64,000 nucleotides of DNA from Euprymna scolopes (taxonomy: Eukaryota > Mollusca > Cephalopoda > Sepiida > Sepiolidae), in NCBI GenBank assembly GCA_024364805.1, contig CM044519.1:43741333-43805332 (forward strand), written 5' to 3'. The notes below the pieces were generated by a model. That model had not been told where the DNA came from. It was given only the letters and a program-made list of their open reading frames with translations, and ran no database searches. Shown here in pieces: positions 26,601 through 33,711 of this stretch. The first letter of the stretch is position 1; each line of letters starts with the position of its first letter. Made by a program: the position numbers and the translations under genes.

Positions 26601-29600
26601 AAACACGCTTTTAGATGCAAATAAAAAAGAATTTTCTTTTTTTTTTTTTCTTCTAATTAATTTCAGATTTAAAACCCTTCATCAGAGAAAGAGTTCTTAA
26701 GTTTTGTTGGTCCTTATTTTTTTTTCCCCTCATAAGTAGAAAATCAATCCTCGTGTTGTGTTATTGAGGTCACATTGGTTGGTTAATGCTCATAGAACTC
26801 TCCAGTTTTTTTAATTTATTAAGCCGGAAAGGTGCGCGTTTGCCAAATATGAAGCTGAAAGTGTGATGATCAGTAGAAGCATCTTGAAAAAATGAAAAAT
26901 ATAGAATAAACAGATAAACTGTTTTAAAAACATGCTTTTAGATGCAAATAAAAAAGAATTTTCTTTTTTTATAATGATAAGTTCAGAAAAGGAATATATT
27001 TGTTTAAAGTAGCTGAGTGATCTTGGCTACAGTAATTGAGTAATACAATCTAGTAAGTCGCCTTAATGAACAACTGTTTGAGGTCGTATCTGGTAATTTG
27101 CTTGAACTTAGGCCTTCAATGTTTGTCCCAGGCTGCTCTACCCATCCATATTCATTACTTACACTAGCCAATCATATTCTTGTGAGGAGGAACCAGGATG
27201 TATTCATATTCATTACATTCATAAATTCAATGTCCATTTTATGTGTTGCATGCATTGAATGATTTCTAAAATGAAGCCCTACTTCCGCTTCTATTCTTGC
27301 TGCCTGCCTCCTTTGCTCTCATAGTCTCATCAGTATTTAAATTTGATTACTCTTGTTGTAATGTAGTTGAAGTTTCTCCATTCTTAGGACATAGCCTGTT
27401 CCTTGTATGTCCATACAGAGTACCACCCGTACTAAAAAACCTCTAACTCTCCATGGATGAAGGTGGCGCACTTAAATATTTTGAAGCCAGTTTACTTACT
27501 TACTTAAGATCTCTTGTGTCTTTTTCCATCGCTGAAATGGATCATTACCTCTTGTGAGTAAAGTTACATAATGACCAAGTTCTTTTGTGAATTTATGAAT
27601 AAGGGATTTACTTGTTTTGAGTTTAGATTGTGCGTTTTGTATTTTTATTGTAATTGCAGCTGCAGTCTCTAGTTTTAACTCAGCCTCTACCTGCTCTAAG
27701 TTTGGAAGTGTTACTGTAGGCTTATTTGAAGTTAATTTATCAAACAAACTTGAAAAAGATGCAGTTTTACTTTGATTTTCTTGACCCTCAGCAGAGCTTG
27801 AAGAAGTGTATACTAATTTTGCTTCATCATCAGTAGAAAATGGAAGATGTAGAATCCAATTCTTAATGGTGTTTTTTCATGACATTTTTAATCTGATTTC
27901 TCTTTCTCTTTTTCTCTCTCTCTTTCTTCCTCTCTCCCTCTCACCTTCCCCTCTCTGTTTTTCTCTCACTTTCTCTCTCTCTTTGTCTCTTTCTCGCCAT
28001 CTTTCTCACCATCTTTACCTAAGATAGTAAAAAAACTATATTTTTAGATCACCACCTTTGATGAAGTGTCATAATTTTGATAAAAACTGTCAATCTTTTA
28101 TAAAAAAAAATATCCTCAAAAATGGTTTCATATATTAATGGGATTTTCAATTTTATATTTATATTTTTTAATCTTCAAATTTCCTTTTTTTTTCATTTTA
28201 GATCTGCTAATTTATTTTCTATGGAAGAACATAATGAAACAATAGATGAAGAGGAATTGTTTACGACGTAAGTTTTACATTTCATTACTTTCATTAGAGA
28301 TGTAGCCACATTTCAATTTTCACTGTTTAAAAAAAAACAACTTTTTTATTACCAGACATTGACCCAAAGTTTAAAACAAAGTTAGAAAAATAGTTGCCTT
28401 TACAATAATTGGTGTGTTTAAAATCAATTTGGATACTTGTCCAGAATTCCTTCAAATAAAAATAAAGAAAAATTTATATGTTTTATTATCTTTATCTATA
28501 TAAGTAAAACAGTAGATGTATGTGTGTGTGTAAATATTTAACAGATAAACTCTTAAACTACTGATCACATAACACTGAAATTAACAGGAGGTAGTAATTA
28601 TACACCAAGGACGGTTTATAATGAGTACAACCTTTGTTTGTGTTGATGAATAACGCGTAGACACATATCGGCAAGTTGAAATGCAAACTGGTCATTTCAA
28701 CTAGCTGACATTTTTTTACTTTTTTCTGTACATATTCACGTAAAATTCATTTGTTCAAGCCTTTTAATATTTCAACTTTATCATGTTTCTCTCGATAACA
28801 AAATCGGTAGAGAGTGTGACTAGAACACTAAATGTTTTGGTTTCAATTCTAGCTGATGGCACCAAGTCATCATTTGCCATCATGTCTTTACATTAATAAA
28901 TGCGGCTATCTGCACGATTTTGAATATATTTAAACATATTATTCGAGAAGTGCAATCAAAATATTTACTTACAGGCATGGAAAATAAAACTTTTCTTTTT
29001 CATTTCTTACAGATTTTTAAGACGATGAATAATTTTTGACAATTATTTTTTTTCCGGAAATCTCTCATGAAGGAAGACAAAATTCAATGAAAAAAATTCA
29101 TACTTTTCTCAAGTATCTCTTCCATGACAGGACAAATTCTAAGTACAATTGTGATAGAAAAGCTTATTTGAGCTAATATCCTGCATTCCTTTTCTTCTTT
29201 TTTTTCCAAGTAATACATAAATAGATTCAGAAATTATAAATTTTTATAGTCTAGCTTAACTTTAATAATGTTATTTTTTTTTTTAAATTAAATTATTATT
29301 CCCGATCCCTTTAGATAATTTTCTTTTCTCAAAAAACTTTTCTTTACTTTAAATAACCTCTCTCTTTTTCTATAAATAATTTTTACTTTTCTTTCTTGTA
29401 AAGAAATAAGACAAAGACATCCCTATATATCTTTTCTGTTGTAGTTATTCATCAATTAAATAAATATTAAATTTCTAACCAAAATTCTAAAGTTTTCGAA
29501 TGCGTGTGTTGTTTTTTAGAACGTTTTCCTTACATATTTACTGAATGCAAATATTTTTAAGAAAATTATGACAACTCAAAATAGAGGTTTATTTTAATAC

Positions 29601-32600
29601 AAAATAGAAATTTTCGTAACTCATAAAATATAAATAATTATTAAATTTTGAGAAAACAAATATTAATTTCAATGGCATTTTTTAAATAATTGTTCTCTCT
29701 GACTAAAATACAAATTTTTTGGTATTTTTTACTACAACTCGCAGTTTACATTTGAAATGTCGACTTTTACAAGTTTTCGAGTTTACTGACAAGAAATATC
29801 TTTCACTGACAACAAATATCTTTCTTTCCATTTAAAATATGGTCTGAAAATCTGGCACCTCTGCAATACTGCGTGGTAACTATGTTTTTGTTTTTCAGTT
29901 TGGAGAATATTATTATGAGGACACATTTATTTGATCAGTCTACAGCACTTTTCTCAAATCACCTCCTTTTCATTGGCGCTGGTTCAATAACATGGAATAG
30001 AGATCTTCAATTGCACAAATCACCATGTGGCCAAATGGTAGTTTTTCCCAGATATTGCTAAAAATTTCCACAATGTTGGATGGCTTTGTGAAAGAGCAAT
30101 CTTGGCCCCTAGAAATGATGCTGTTGATATGATTAATAATAATCTTTCGCAAGAGTTATCAATCCATTGATTGTGTTATTGATGAAGATCAGGCAGTAGA
30201 ATTTTCTGTAGAATTTACTACAACCGCCTGGAATGCCACATCATAACCTGATATTGAAGGAAGGAGCTCCATTTATATTACCAAGAAATCTTGATCCACC
30301 TAGACTGTAATGGCACACGGTTAGCAATAAAATCTTTGAAAACTAATAATCTGGAAGCCATTATAATAACTGGAAATTTTAAACATGAAACTGTTAATTC
30401 CTCGGATTCCCCTTATTCCTTCTGACATGCCATTTCAGTTTCAAGCGTTTACAATTCCCAATAAAAATTAGTTTTGCAATGTCTGTAAATAAAGTTCAAA
30501 GACAAAGCCTAAAAGTTGATGGACTTAATCTTCAGACATGTTGCTTTTCTCATGGCCAGTTTTATGCTGGTTGCTCACGCATTGGAAATCCTTAAAAAGT
30601 CTACATTTACGCACCTGTTAGAGTTCACATCCAAAATGTTGTTTACGTAGAAGTTCTTCAAAATTAATGATACAGATAGATTTACTGGTGTTCAGATATG
30701 CACTGTTTGAAACTAAATTTTAATTATTTCATTAACAGGATAGATTACTAATGTCATCTATTATGTATATTGTATATTAAATAGTTAAAACAAAAGGAGA
30801 TTTAGCAGTTTTCAGATATGAAATAAGATATAAAATAATCATTGCAATTCTTACATCATATTTGGAAATGAGGAGGGTTGAAAGAGAAAAGATTAAACTA
30901 GAAAAGAGGATTAGGGCTGCTGGCGAGACTTTTATAAAATAAAACACACCTACTGCTCCTACCTCATGGGGATGTGGAAAAATAAACCATTATGATTTAA
31001 TGTTTCGTTTAATCAATAAGATAATTATGAGGACAGAAAATTAAAAAATATCAAACACAACCTAGCAACGCTGGGTGCTTTAGCTAGTATTTAAATAAAA
31101 AAATCAAATTTTATGGCCAAGCAATCAACAATCTTGTGACGTCATTTTGAAAATAAGGGAAATAATTACAAATAATTCTTGCAAGATTTTAGTAAACCAT
31201 TTTTAACATGAGGACATTAGAAAAAAATACCTTAACTTCTCTTAAAAATAATTTTCTTTATAAAAAAATACTACTACTTGATCAATTTATATGATTTTTG
31301 GTGCACAAGGACAATCATATGGATTTTTCTTTTTGTTTTTTAATATAGGGGAAATTCTGGACAAGCATTCTAATTTTTTTTTTTGTTTTGTTTTAAAACG
31401 ATACTCATCAATTCATCGATTTTCTTGTTCAACAAATCTTATGATGGTACTACCAGATCAGGCTGTGTGAAGATACCGGTTTACTGACCTGAAATGCACC
31501 AAATATTGACACTATTGTTTTTCCTTTCTGCAAAGCTCAATCATGTTTTGCAAAAAAAAAAAAAAAAACAATTTTTTCCTCTACAAAATAACCAGACCAA
31601 ACATGATAAATAAATATTTGAAGATATAAAAAATTTGAGGTTCTTCTTTGTTATTGTAGTGAAAATCGGAAATTGAAATATTGAGTTTCAAGTGAAACCA
31701 GTAGTATTTACTATGTCTTAGTAATGAAAATATCCAAAATTATGAAAAACAATAATGTCAAAAATTAATTATTAATGAAGACAGTTTTCAAAGACAATTG
31801 GCAAAAATTAAGTCTTGCTAAATTGGCAAAGATTTTCATTTTTCAGAAAATATTTACCTCCCTTTTTGTTACAATTAGAACTCTCCGGTTTCTTTTTTTG
31901 AAAAAATTTGTTTTCGCTAATTGTCTTTGAAAATTATTTCATTAATAATTAATTTTATACCATATCGTTTTTCATAATTTTTGAATATGTTCATAACTGT
32001 GACATGACAATTCATTAGATAGCATTGGTTACACTTGAAATTCAATATTTTGACTTTTCGTTACAACAATGAAGAAGAACTGGACTTGAAGCATAAAAAC
32101 TTTTTCCAAAATTATTGGATTCGGCATAAAACCACCCCAAAAAGGGTTGATATGCTGTGAGACAAAGCAACAAAACCAAATACCATGAATAAATATTTGA
32201 AGATAATAAAGCACTTGAAGTGTAAAAACTTTTTTCTAAAATGACTTAATGAGGCATTAAATAATGCAAAAAGAGTTGATATGCTGTTAAACAAAACCAA
32301 ATTATATGATCTGAACTGAAATTTTCCATTTTTAAGATTCTGTGCAGAAAAATTGAACAAAAGATAAAAAACATAATTGATAATTTTTAAATTATCCATA
32401 AACTGACTAATTATCGTCAGCAATACTTGTGCTATTTTTATACCTTTGTTTGTCAGACAGAAAAATATTCTCCTTCACAACAACTGGCCACTTTAAAAAA
32501 CAATTTAATTTTGTTTGTTCTTAAAGAAATATTACATTTCATACCCATCAATAATTCATAGATTTTCATCATTTAAAAATTTTCTTTTCTTCTTTTTTAG

Positions 32601-32799
32601 ATTTTTTGCAGAGCAAAATAACCGACTGTTTCAGACTTTATTGGATGTATCATCATCCCAGGACCGGCAGCTGACTTCCGATCACATGAAGCTGATGGGG
32701 CTGGACCCGATCGGTGATCGTGTCTTTCTCATGGAATTAGTTGAACATTATGGAATTGATGTCGTCCTCATGGTCGATAACCCTTGTTGTCCAAAGTGA
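3011..32799 (+). CDS. DENND11: DENND11 (LCHN) gene, C-terminal six exons
   Basis: Six exons (listed separately) splice into one frame of 895 bp: one base completing a split codon, 297 residues and a TGA stop. The protein matches what I recall of vertebrate DENND11/LCHN in order: [44 protein letters not shown], a segment ending [41 protein letters not shown] and the C-terminus VDNPCCPK. The family is DENN-domain-like. DENN proteins usually act as exchange factors for Rab GTPases in membrane traffic, and vertebrate LCHN has been linked to neurite growth; neither activity can be read from this sequence. The recalled human protein is about 455 aa, so roughly the first 150-190 residues lie in exons before the window. 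All intron phases agree (0,1,1,2,2), all sites are GT-AG, and no stop or frameshift is seen, so the gene looks functional. Confidence 0.93.
3225..4040. other. intron; partial repeat B copy at 3925-4020
   Basis: Mostly unremarkable. A minus-strand fragment of repeat B (atggcatatcaacc; agtttttatgctt) sits at the end. Confidence 0.45.
4041..4181. mobile_element. short fold-back element, family T, with hammerhead-like core
   Basis: The ends are inverted copies: cctcatcttttataggtgtt on the left and aaaagatgagg on the right, flanked by TTTATTTATT and AAATAAGTAAA. A perfect 12-bp inner stem (4081-4092 with 4128-4139) encloses, on the minus strand, CTGACGA, a GGCC/GGCC stem with a 12-nt loop, and GAAAC (4094-4126). 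A longer relative lies at 55276-55698. Confidence 0.75.
4497..5250 (-). pseudogene. Ty3/gypsy LTR-retrotransposon fossil, pol fragment
   Basis: The minus strand carries a fragment with FNTCPHQP followed by an AIHTP block, typical of the region just before the reverse transcriptase fingers in Ty3/gypsy Pol of molluscs and cnidarians. It is broken and old, only part of pol is recognisable, and no matching LTR pair was identified nearby. The right limit is approximate. Confidence 0.65.
5251..6126. other. no recognised gene; AAGGGAGATAA word at 6064-6074
   Basis: Possibly more of the decayed retroelement on the left. A short T-run occurs near 5690, and the recurrent 11-mer AAGGGAGATAA sits near the right end. 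Confidence 0.35.
6127..7014 (-). mobile_element. non-autonomous Helitron, 888 bp
   Basis: Read on the minus strand, it starts TCTATATCTATAAAAGTG and ends with a GC hairpin (GGGCAATGCCGGGT) shortly before CATGCTAG, followed by T. These are Helitron ends (5' TC, 3' hairpin and CTRR, insertion between A and T). Its body aligns with the Helitrons at 23688 and 25001. Reading frames inside appear to be chance. Confidence 0.85.
7015..8379. other. AT-rich intron, nothing recognised
   Basis: Long homopolymer-rich stretches (T-rich at 7880-7945) and short (TA)n near 8365. No reading frame or inverted repeat of note. Confidence 0.4.
8380..8778. mobile_element. hAT-type MITE, 399 bp
   Basis: It starts TAGTGATGGAACGATTCC and ends ATTGGTCCAACACTA, an imperfect terminal inverted repeat of the TAGTGTTGGAA type used by many hAT elements. 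It is flanked on both sides by TA microsatellite (8365-8379; 8779-8814), suggesting insertion into a TA tract or expansion of a TA-rich target. A second full copy lies at 44210-44582. No transposase is present. Confidence 0.7.
8820..9245 (+). pseudogene. Penelope-like reverse transcriptase relic
   Basis: Plus-strand conceptual translation gives [17 protein letters not shown], then in another frame pieces such as [19 protein letters not shown] and finally KAFGRY. The pattern YP..L.L....FLDL.I...FYG....E.LRI matches the post-palm and thumb region of Penelope-like retroelement RTs as I know it. Several frame changes and stops show it is dead. No GIY-YIG endonuclease was seen. It could be another RT of the same general type; the family call rests on pattern memory only. 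Confidence 0.55.
9246..9624. other. intron with short (TA)/(CA) runs
   Basis: A short (TATG/CA) microsatellite is present at 9293-9333. Nothing else is recognised. Confidence 0.4.
9625..11650 (+). mobile_element. 5'-truncated Jockey/CR1-like LINE with poly(A)
   Basis: This non-LTR retrotransposon lacks its endonuclease domain. It runs from the linker before the RT to the end of the ORF2 product and a short 3' UTR, ending in 38 A residues (11613-11650). The 3' UTR motif gccttgataagtggtg recurs at the ends of the LINE copies at 14091, 37612, 40010 and 44616, so this family has been active several times here. The tail ends 62 bp before a DENND11 exon. Confidence 0.9.
9630..11518 (+). pseudogene. 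LINE ORF2 (reverse transcriptase), disabled
   Basis: The RT domain is nearly complete: [68 protein letters not shown], then YTDN where an active enzyme has F/YADD, then KTKLLSL and the C-terminal [20 protein letters not shown] block. The N-terminal part (9630-10030) is in a different frame, joined near 10030 by a small deletion that removes about a dozen residues before PDGIPI. A further frame change near 11340 precedes the C-terminus. Loss of the second catalytic Asp (DN for DD) would itself abolish activity. Other open frames within this span are shadows. Confidence 0.9.
11713..11851 (+). CDS. DENND11: DENND11 exon b
   Basis: The acceptor is ttttaacag and the donor gtaagt. The exon starts in phase 0 and leaves one base. 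It encodes [18 protein letters not shown], then [19 protein letters not shown] and IGVVCYR, one of the best conserved parts of the family. The exon is 139 bp, and its phases fit the neighbours exactly: exon a ends in phase 0, and the next exon begins with the two bases that complete a Val codon. A LINE poly-A tail ends only 62 bp upstream. Confidence 0.95.
11852..12170. other. intron; minus-strand LINE C-terminal scrap
   Basis: On the minus strand, about 11925-12015 reads [18 protein letters not shown], the HVERMD..SW..RC.. block found near the C-terminus of many LINE RTs. Two more scraps of this family lie at 13325-13400 and 13470-13575. Confidence 0.45.
12171..12595. repeat. unclassified moderately GC element
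   Basis: Composition differs from its surroundings (more GC, CAG-rich near 12280). It ends with a TGTAAATAAATG word and an A-run (about 12605), which would fit the 3' end of a retroelement on the plus strand. The family was not recognised. Confidence 0.3.
12596..13324. other. intron without recognised features
   Basis: No reading frame, repeat array or inverted repeat stood out. Confidence 0.4.
13325..13575. pseudogene. two opposed LINE C-terminal scraps
   Basis: On the plus strand 13325-13400 reads [19 protein letters not shown]. On the minus strand 13470-13575 reads [20 protein letters not shown]. Both match the same HVERMD..W..RC motif, lie head to head about 70 bp apart, and are related to the scrap near 11925. 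Confidence 0.5.
13576..14090. other. intron without recognised gene
   Basis: A poly-T run is present near 13700. The stretch near 13990-14040 (gtccattttttatg, gcatgcattgaa) has a relative at about 27230. Confidence 0.35.
14091..15395 (-). mobile_element. LINE copy, minus strand, interrupted by N gap
   Basis: A poly-T tract (the minus-strand tail) is followed by the inverted 3' UTR motif, then C-terminal ORF2 sequence (14324-14560), the gap, and RT sequence at 15156-15338 with [20 protein letters not shown]. It is the same family as 9625-11650. GVPQGS has become GVLQGS and the FADD block reads YANE, so the copy is dead. Confidence 0.85.
14572..15120. other. assembly gap (549 N)
   Basis: Run of N inside a LINE copy. 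The missing part should hold the middle of the RT C-terminal region, about the expected size. Confidence 0.99.
15396..16264. repeat. intron with an ~80-bp imperfect tandem duplication
   Basis: The segments 15602-15665 and 15684-15752 share tcaaggtgtggnanta...acaaaagactg...agtcantat.ttta. The rest, to 16264, has no recognised features. Confidence 0.45.
16265..16560. repeat. TA-rich minisatellite
   Basis: Irregular tandem units of the form ataatatgatatatatat with (ataat) variants fill about 295 bp. The long Tyr/Ile-rich frame here is an artefact of the repeat. Confidence 0.9.
16561..17072. other. intron without recognised features
   Basis: A 94-codon hydrophobic frame at 16716-17000 has no recognisable family and is probably chance in T-rich sequence. 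Confidence 0.35.
17151..18433 (-). mobile_element. mariner transposon, 1,283 bp
   Basis: Terminal inverted repeats are CGAGGGACGTGCAATAAGTA at the left and its near complement at the right (ttactta, then ttgcacacccctcg), extending about 38 bp to the shared GACCCACTT. The element is flanked by TA on both sides (17149-17150; 18434-18435), the mariner target duplication. Length and ends are those of a full-size mariner, so this is a recent arrival. Confidence 0.95.
17224..18266 (-). pseudogene. mariner transposase, DD34D, two lesions
   Basis: Read from the ATG at 18266, about 347 codons, the normal mariner length. The N-terminal helix-turn-helix part reads [17 protein letters not shown], then after an in-frame TGA at 18209-18211 [20 protein letters not shown]. 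The frame is lost in a run of ten G (18069-18078 on the plus strand). The rest is open: [27 protein letters not shown] and [15 protein letters not shown]. The catalytic triad is present (D of QDETW, D of PDNAP and D of APSD, with 34 residues between the last two). Only one stop and one frameshift separate it from an intact reading frame. Confidence 0.93.
18706..19414. other. AT-rich intron, nothing recognised
   Basis: T-rich stretches and no repeats of note. Confidence 0.4.
19415..19762 (-). mobile_element. two mariner-like left ends, side by side
   Basis: Two related segments (19415-19605; 19608-19762) each begin with the (g)ttccaaaagtaaa.cctcctat terminal repeat and continue ctccagaatttatttttctacat and cacttttg, the region next to a transposase end. 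The second is preceded by tacaaggg. They pair with the inverted end at about 21287-21325. Confidence 0.65.
19820..20601. mobile_element. TIR-bounded non-autonomous element, 782 bp
   Basis: The left end ACGATTACTATTGATATAA is exactly inverted at the right (TTATATCAATAGTAATCGT). The interior is GC-richer than its surroundings and has no transposase. On the minus strand it carries TAAAAGGGAGAG and AATAAATAG, an arrangement like promoter and poly(A) signals. It lies inside decayed mariner sequence. Family unknown. Confidence 0.6.
20607..20668. repeat. perfect 29-bp inverted repeat with 4-nt loop
   Basis: The arms 20607-20635 and 20640-20668 are exact complements, with loop GATT. It lies 5 bp to the right of the TIR element. 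The perfect match shows it formed recently or is maintained. Confidence 0.97.
20965..21325 (+). mobile_element. internally deleted mariner-like element
   Basis: The left end is gcattccaaaag and the right end cattacttttggaatgaccc. The plus strand at 21130 starts [14 protein letters not shown], the N-terminus of a mariner transposase, which runs at once into sequence from the far end (tcaattctggagct). It is therefore a deletion derivative of about 360 bp. Confidence 0.7.
21575..21795. mobile_element. half of a family Q fold-back element
   Basis: It matches one arm of the elements at 48745-49245 and 51443-51908: caaataaattaaaggcagataag, tttagtgtttttgcttattt and tttgaagttttgatgataat. The other arm is absent. 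Confidence 0.5.
21914..22378. mobile_element. fold-back element, family S, intact arms
   Basis: Arms of about 175 bp face each other: left tcatcttagtgtcatttcca, right the complement around tgacactcaagatgagaaca. Each arm carries CTGAAGA, a GGTC stem and GAAA (minus strand 21966-21997; plus strand 22288-22319). It lies about 200 bp before DENND11 exon c. Confidence 0.8.
22587..22712 (+). CDS. DENND11: DENND11 exon c
   Basis: The acceptor is ttttccag and the donor gtaagt, giving 126 bp. It begins with two bases of a split codon and leaves one base. It encodes [20 protein letters not shown] and then [20 protein letters not shown] plus Ala. The Cys-rich start and the [10 protein letters not shown] run match the vertebrate sequence as recalled (YCCCC, VNVADIESLE). 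Confidence 0.95.
22720..23190. other. intron with a G-rich tract at 23044-23069
   Basis: Two long G runs separated by caa occur at 23046-23068. Otherwise there is nothing recognised. Confidence 0.5.
23191..23516 (+). repeat. 29-bp minisatellite, about 11 copies
   Basis: The unit is caataaaattatgtcaagc followed by aacttaaata, with single-base variants; one copy carries an extra ~16 bp. There is no unique sequence between units. Each unit holds AATAAA. Isolated related units occur near 23560 and inside the repeat at 24360. Confidence 0.95.
23688..24098 (+). mobile_element. short non-autonomous Helitron, 411 bp
   Basis: It begins TCTATTATATATATAAAAGT and ends ACCCGGGTAACGCCGGGC, then ACCCATGCTAG followed by T. 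The hairpin (CCCGG/CCGGG) and CTAG end are those of the Helitron at 6127-7014. Confidence 0.85.
24236..24600 (+). repeat. repeat B, three tandem units of about 125 bp
   Basis: Units share atgaataaatatttga, aagcataaaaacttttnc, tggatttggcattaaataa and caaaacaaaaccaa. Further copies are at 31570-31640 and 32090-32340 (plus strand) and 1105-1235 and 3925-4020 (minus strand). The array ends directly before DENND11 exon d. Confidence 0.7.
24635..24785 (+). CDS. DENND11: DENND11 exon d
   Basis: The acceptor is ttgcgcag and the donor gttagt, giving 151 bp. With the base carried over it reads [18 protein letters not shown], then [18 protein letters not shown] and [14 protein letters not shown], and ends with the AG of an Arg codon. 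CTTEKIFE and DVYVNNQNV are nearly identical to the vertebrate protein as recalled. Confidence 0.95.
25001..26556 (+). mobile_element. non-autonomous Helitron with nested insertion, 1,556 bp
   Basis: It starts TCTATATATCTGTGAAAGTG and ends GCACCCGGGCAATGCTGGGC, then ACCCATGCTAG. Without the nested segment 25505-26169 it is about 880 bp, the size of the copy at 6127-7014. Confidence 0.85.
25505..26169 (+). mobile_element. retroposon-like insertion, 665 bp, 10-bp target duplication
   Basis: The flanks are the direct repeat atatctgcct (25495-25504; 26170-26179). The insert ends in an (atc)n tail, the mark of target-primed reverse transcription. It is GC-richer than the host element and has no long frame. 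It could be a SINE or a truncated LINE 3' end; the family is not recognised. Confidence 0.65.
26557..27493. repeat. intron with an ~75-bp direct repeat
   Basis: 26572-26645 and 26890-26968 share tagaataaac, then cttttagatgcaaataaaaa and agaattttcttttttt with few differences, 318 bp apart. The rest is unremarkable. Confidence 0.5.
27496..27870 (-). pseudogene. unrecognised open frame, about 120 codons
   Basis: The minus-strand frame is open from about 27870 to the stop at 27496-27498. It reads [20 protein letters not shown], then [20 protein letters not shown] and [20 protein letters not shown]. Composition (charged, few Cys, no low complexity) looks like real protein. There is no convincing start codon, and a stop closes it upstream. 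It lies in a DENND11 intron on the opposite strand, so it is probably the remnant of a transposon protein. I do not recognise the family. Confidence 0.4.
27885..28025 (+). repeat. pyrimidine-rich (CTTT)/(CT)n tract
   Basis: About 140 bp of almost pure C/T, about 180 bp before exon e. Confidence 0.85.
28202..28267 (+). CDS. DENND11: DENND11 exon e (66-bp microexon-like)
   Basis: This short exon lies between a T-rich acceptor ending ttttag and the donor gtaagt. It encodes [20 protein letters not shown] plus Thr and keeps the frame (one base in, two bases out). It corresponds to the acidic stretch between the RLNEQR and FLEQNNR segments of the vertebrate protein. Similarity is weak here; the call rests on position, acidity and phase. 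Confidence 0.85.
28495..31087 (+). mobile_element. Helitron with helicase remnant, 2,593 bp
   Basis: It starts TCTATATAAGTAAAACAG and ends CCTAGCAACGCTGGGTGC, then TTTAGCTAG followed by T. The ends fit a Helitron, and the helicase remnant inside confirms it. It is of a different family from 23688 and 25001. Internal deletion has removed the Rep domain. Confidence 0.8.
29900..30690 (+). pseudogene. Helitron Pif1-type helicase, C-terminal part, decayed
   Basis: Pieces in changing frames read [76 protein letters not shown] and [13 protein letters not shown]. These match the last third of RepHel helicases, including the final helicase motifs (NK.QGQSL and Y.A.SR in active copies; here Q..Q replaces QGQ). 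Several frameshifts and stops disable it. Confidence 0.85.
31640..32085. mobile_element. fold-back element, arms about 150 bp
   Basis: The left arm (tgttattgtagtgaaaatcg; attgaaatattgagttt; gaaaaacaataatg; ttttcaaagacaattggc) is inverted on the right (gctaattgtctttgaaaatt; atcgtttttcataat; aaattcaatattttgac; cgttacaacaatgaag). It lies in the last DENND11 intron, about 520 bp before the terminal exon. Confidence 0.8.
32090..32340 (+). repeat. repeat B, two units
   Basis: Same ~125-bp unit as 24236-24600: gaagcataaaaactttttcc, tgaataaatatttgaagat. Confidence 0.65.
32601..32799 (+). CDS. DENND11: DENND11 terminal coding exon
   Basis: The acceptor is tcttttttag. The exon reads [20 protein letters not shown], then [20 protein letters not shown] and [16 protein letters not shown], then TGA at 32797-32799. 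The GLDP.GDR block and the DNPCCP end are hallmarks of the DENND11/LCHN C-terminus. One extra Lys follows the final Pro compared with the vertebrate end I recall. Confidence 0.95.
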
Positions 32800-32875
32800 A
32801 AGAAAAAAGAAATCAATTGATTATCATTTACAATTCCGCTATTTAATGAACAAATACCTTTTAATTAACGGATAT

Positions 32876-32881
32876 ATTAAA
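32876..32881 (+). terminator. candidate poly(A) signal ATTAAA for DENND11
   Basis: ATTAAA lies 77 bp after the stop codon, followed by a T-rich stretch. It is the first plausible signal. A long 3' UTR running into the AT-rich repeats after 33000 is equally possible; further AATAAA words occur, for example inside the fold-back near 33570. Confidence 0.3.
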
Positions 32882-33004
32882 TCTGTTTTCTAACTTATAT
32901 CTTCTCCAACCCTCCCACCTTCTTTTTTCCTCTATTGCCTTTTCCATGATTTAAATTTTTGGTTCTTTCCAGAAGTCAACATAATTAAAAACAAAAAATA
33001 CAGA

Positions 33005-33705
33005 AAAATCGGCAGCTTGTTAAGATACAGTCGACAAATTGATTTATTTTTTGTTTTAAATGTCGTTTTAAGCAAAAACAACAGTACTTAATTGTCACGT
33101 CGAAAATAGTAATATAGCCAAAAATTTAGTAGAAAATTATTTCTAGTTAAAAGTAATTTTTACAGAAAATTGGGGGAAATTGTATTTTCCCTAGATGTAA
33201 GCACTTTGAAGATTGTGAATACATACTTATCTCCCTTTTCGCCACTGTAATGGCTGACATTTTCTTTTAACCTTATGATGATAAACTTTTTTTTTTTACT
33301 AAAACACAATAGCAGTTGTTCTACTCAAGGTGAGGCGCTGTATGTACCGCAAGGTTGGGGAACTGGCACAGTTTATCCTTCTCGGTGGGCCTCTTTTAAG
33401 CTGTGATAGGCAACCCATCTAGAGATGGCATCACGATAAAAATAAAAAATACCCTTGATAGCGCTGGTGAAACATCAAGTATTCAGTTATGGACAAGATT
33501 TGAATTCCACTACAAATTCATGTAGTCAGTTAAATCTCAGCTGTGGCCACATATTACGCTTTTTGTTCAACTCAATAAATTTTCATAATTTTTGTATACA
33601 TTACTATTTTCGACATGACAATTAAGTTAGTACTGTTGTTTTTGCTTAAAACTATATATAAAAAAAAAAAAACGATCTGTGGACTGTATCTTAACAAACA
33701 ATAAA
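33005..33705. mobile_element. fold-back element, about 700 bp
   Basis: The left arm (ttgttaagatacagtcgac; gttttaagcaaaaacaacag; tcgaaaatagtaatata) is inverted on the right (attactattttcgacatgac; actgttgtttttgctta; gactgtatcttaacaa). The centre holds TTATCTCCCTT (33227-33237) and a GC-rich block (33330-33430). It may lie in the DENND11 3' UTR if the transcript runs past 32881. Confidence 0.8.
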
Positions 33706-33711
33706 AAATCT

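Larger units (their letters stand above)
28420..31390 (+). repeat. repeat A copy split by a Helitron
   Basis: The left flank (gatacttgtccagaattcct) and right flank (aaaatcaaattttatggcc; ctacttgatcaatttatatg) join into a repeat A unit like 540-965. Confidence 0.55.

Noticed and set aside
29873-30152. Two short frames on opposite strands
   Set aside because: Both fall in the decayed Helitron helicase; the plus-strand one is out of its frame for most of its length.
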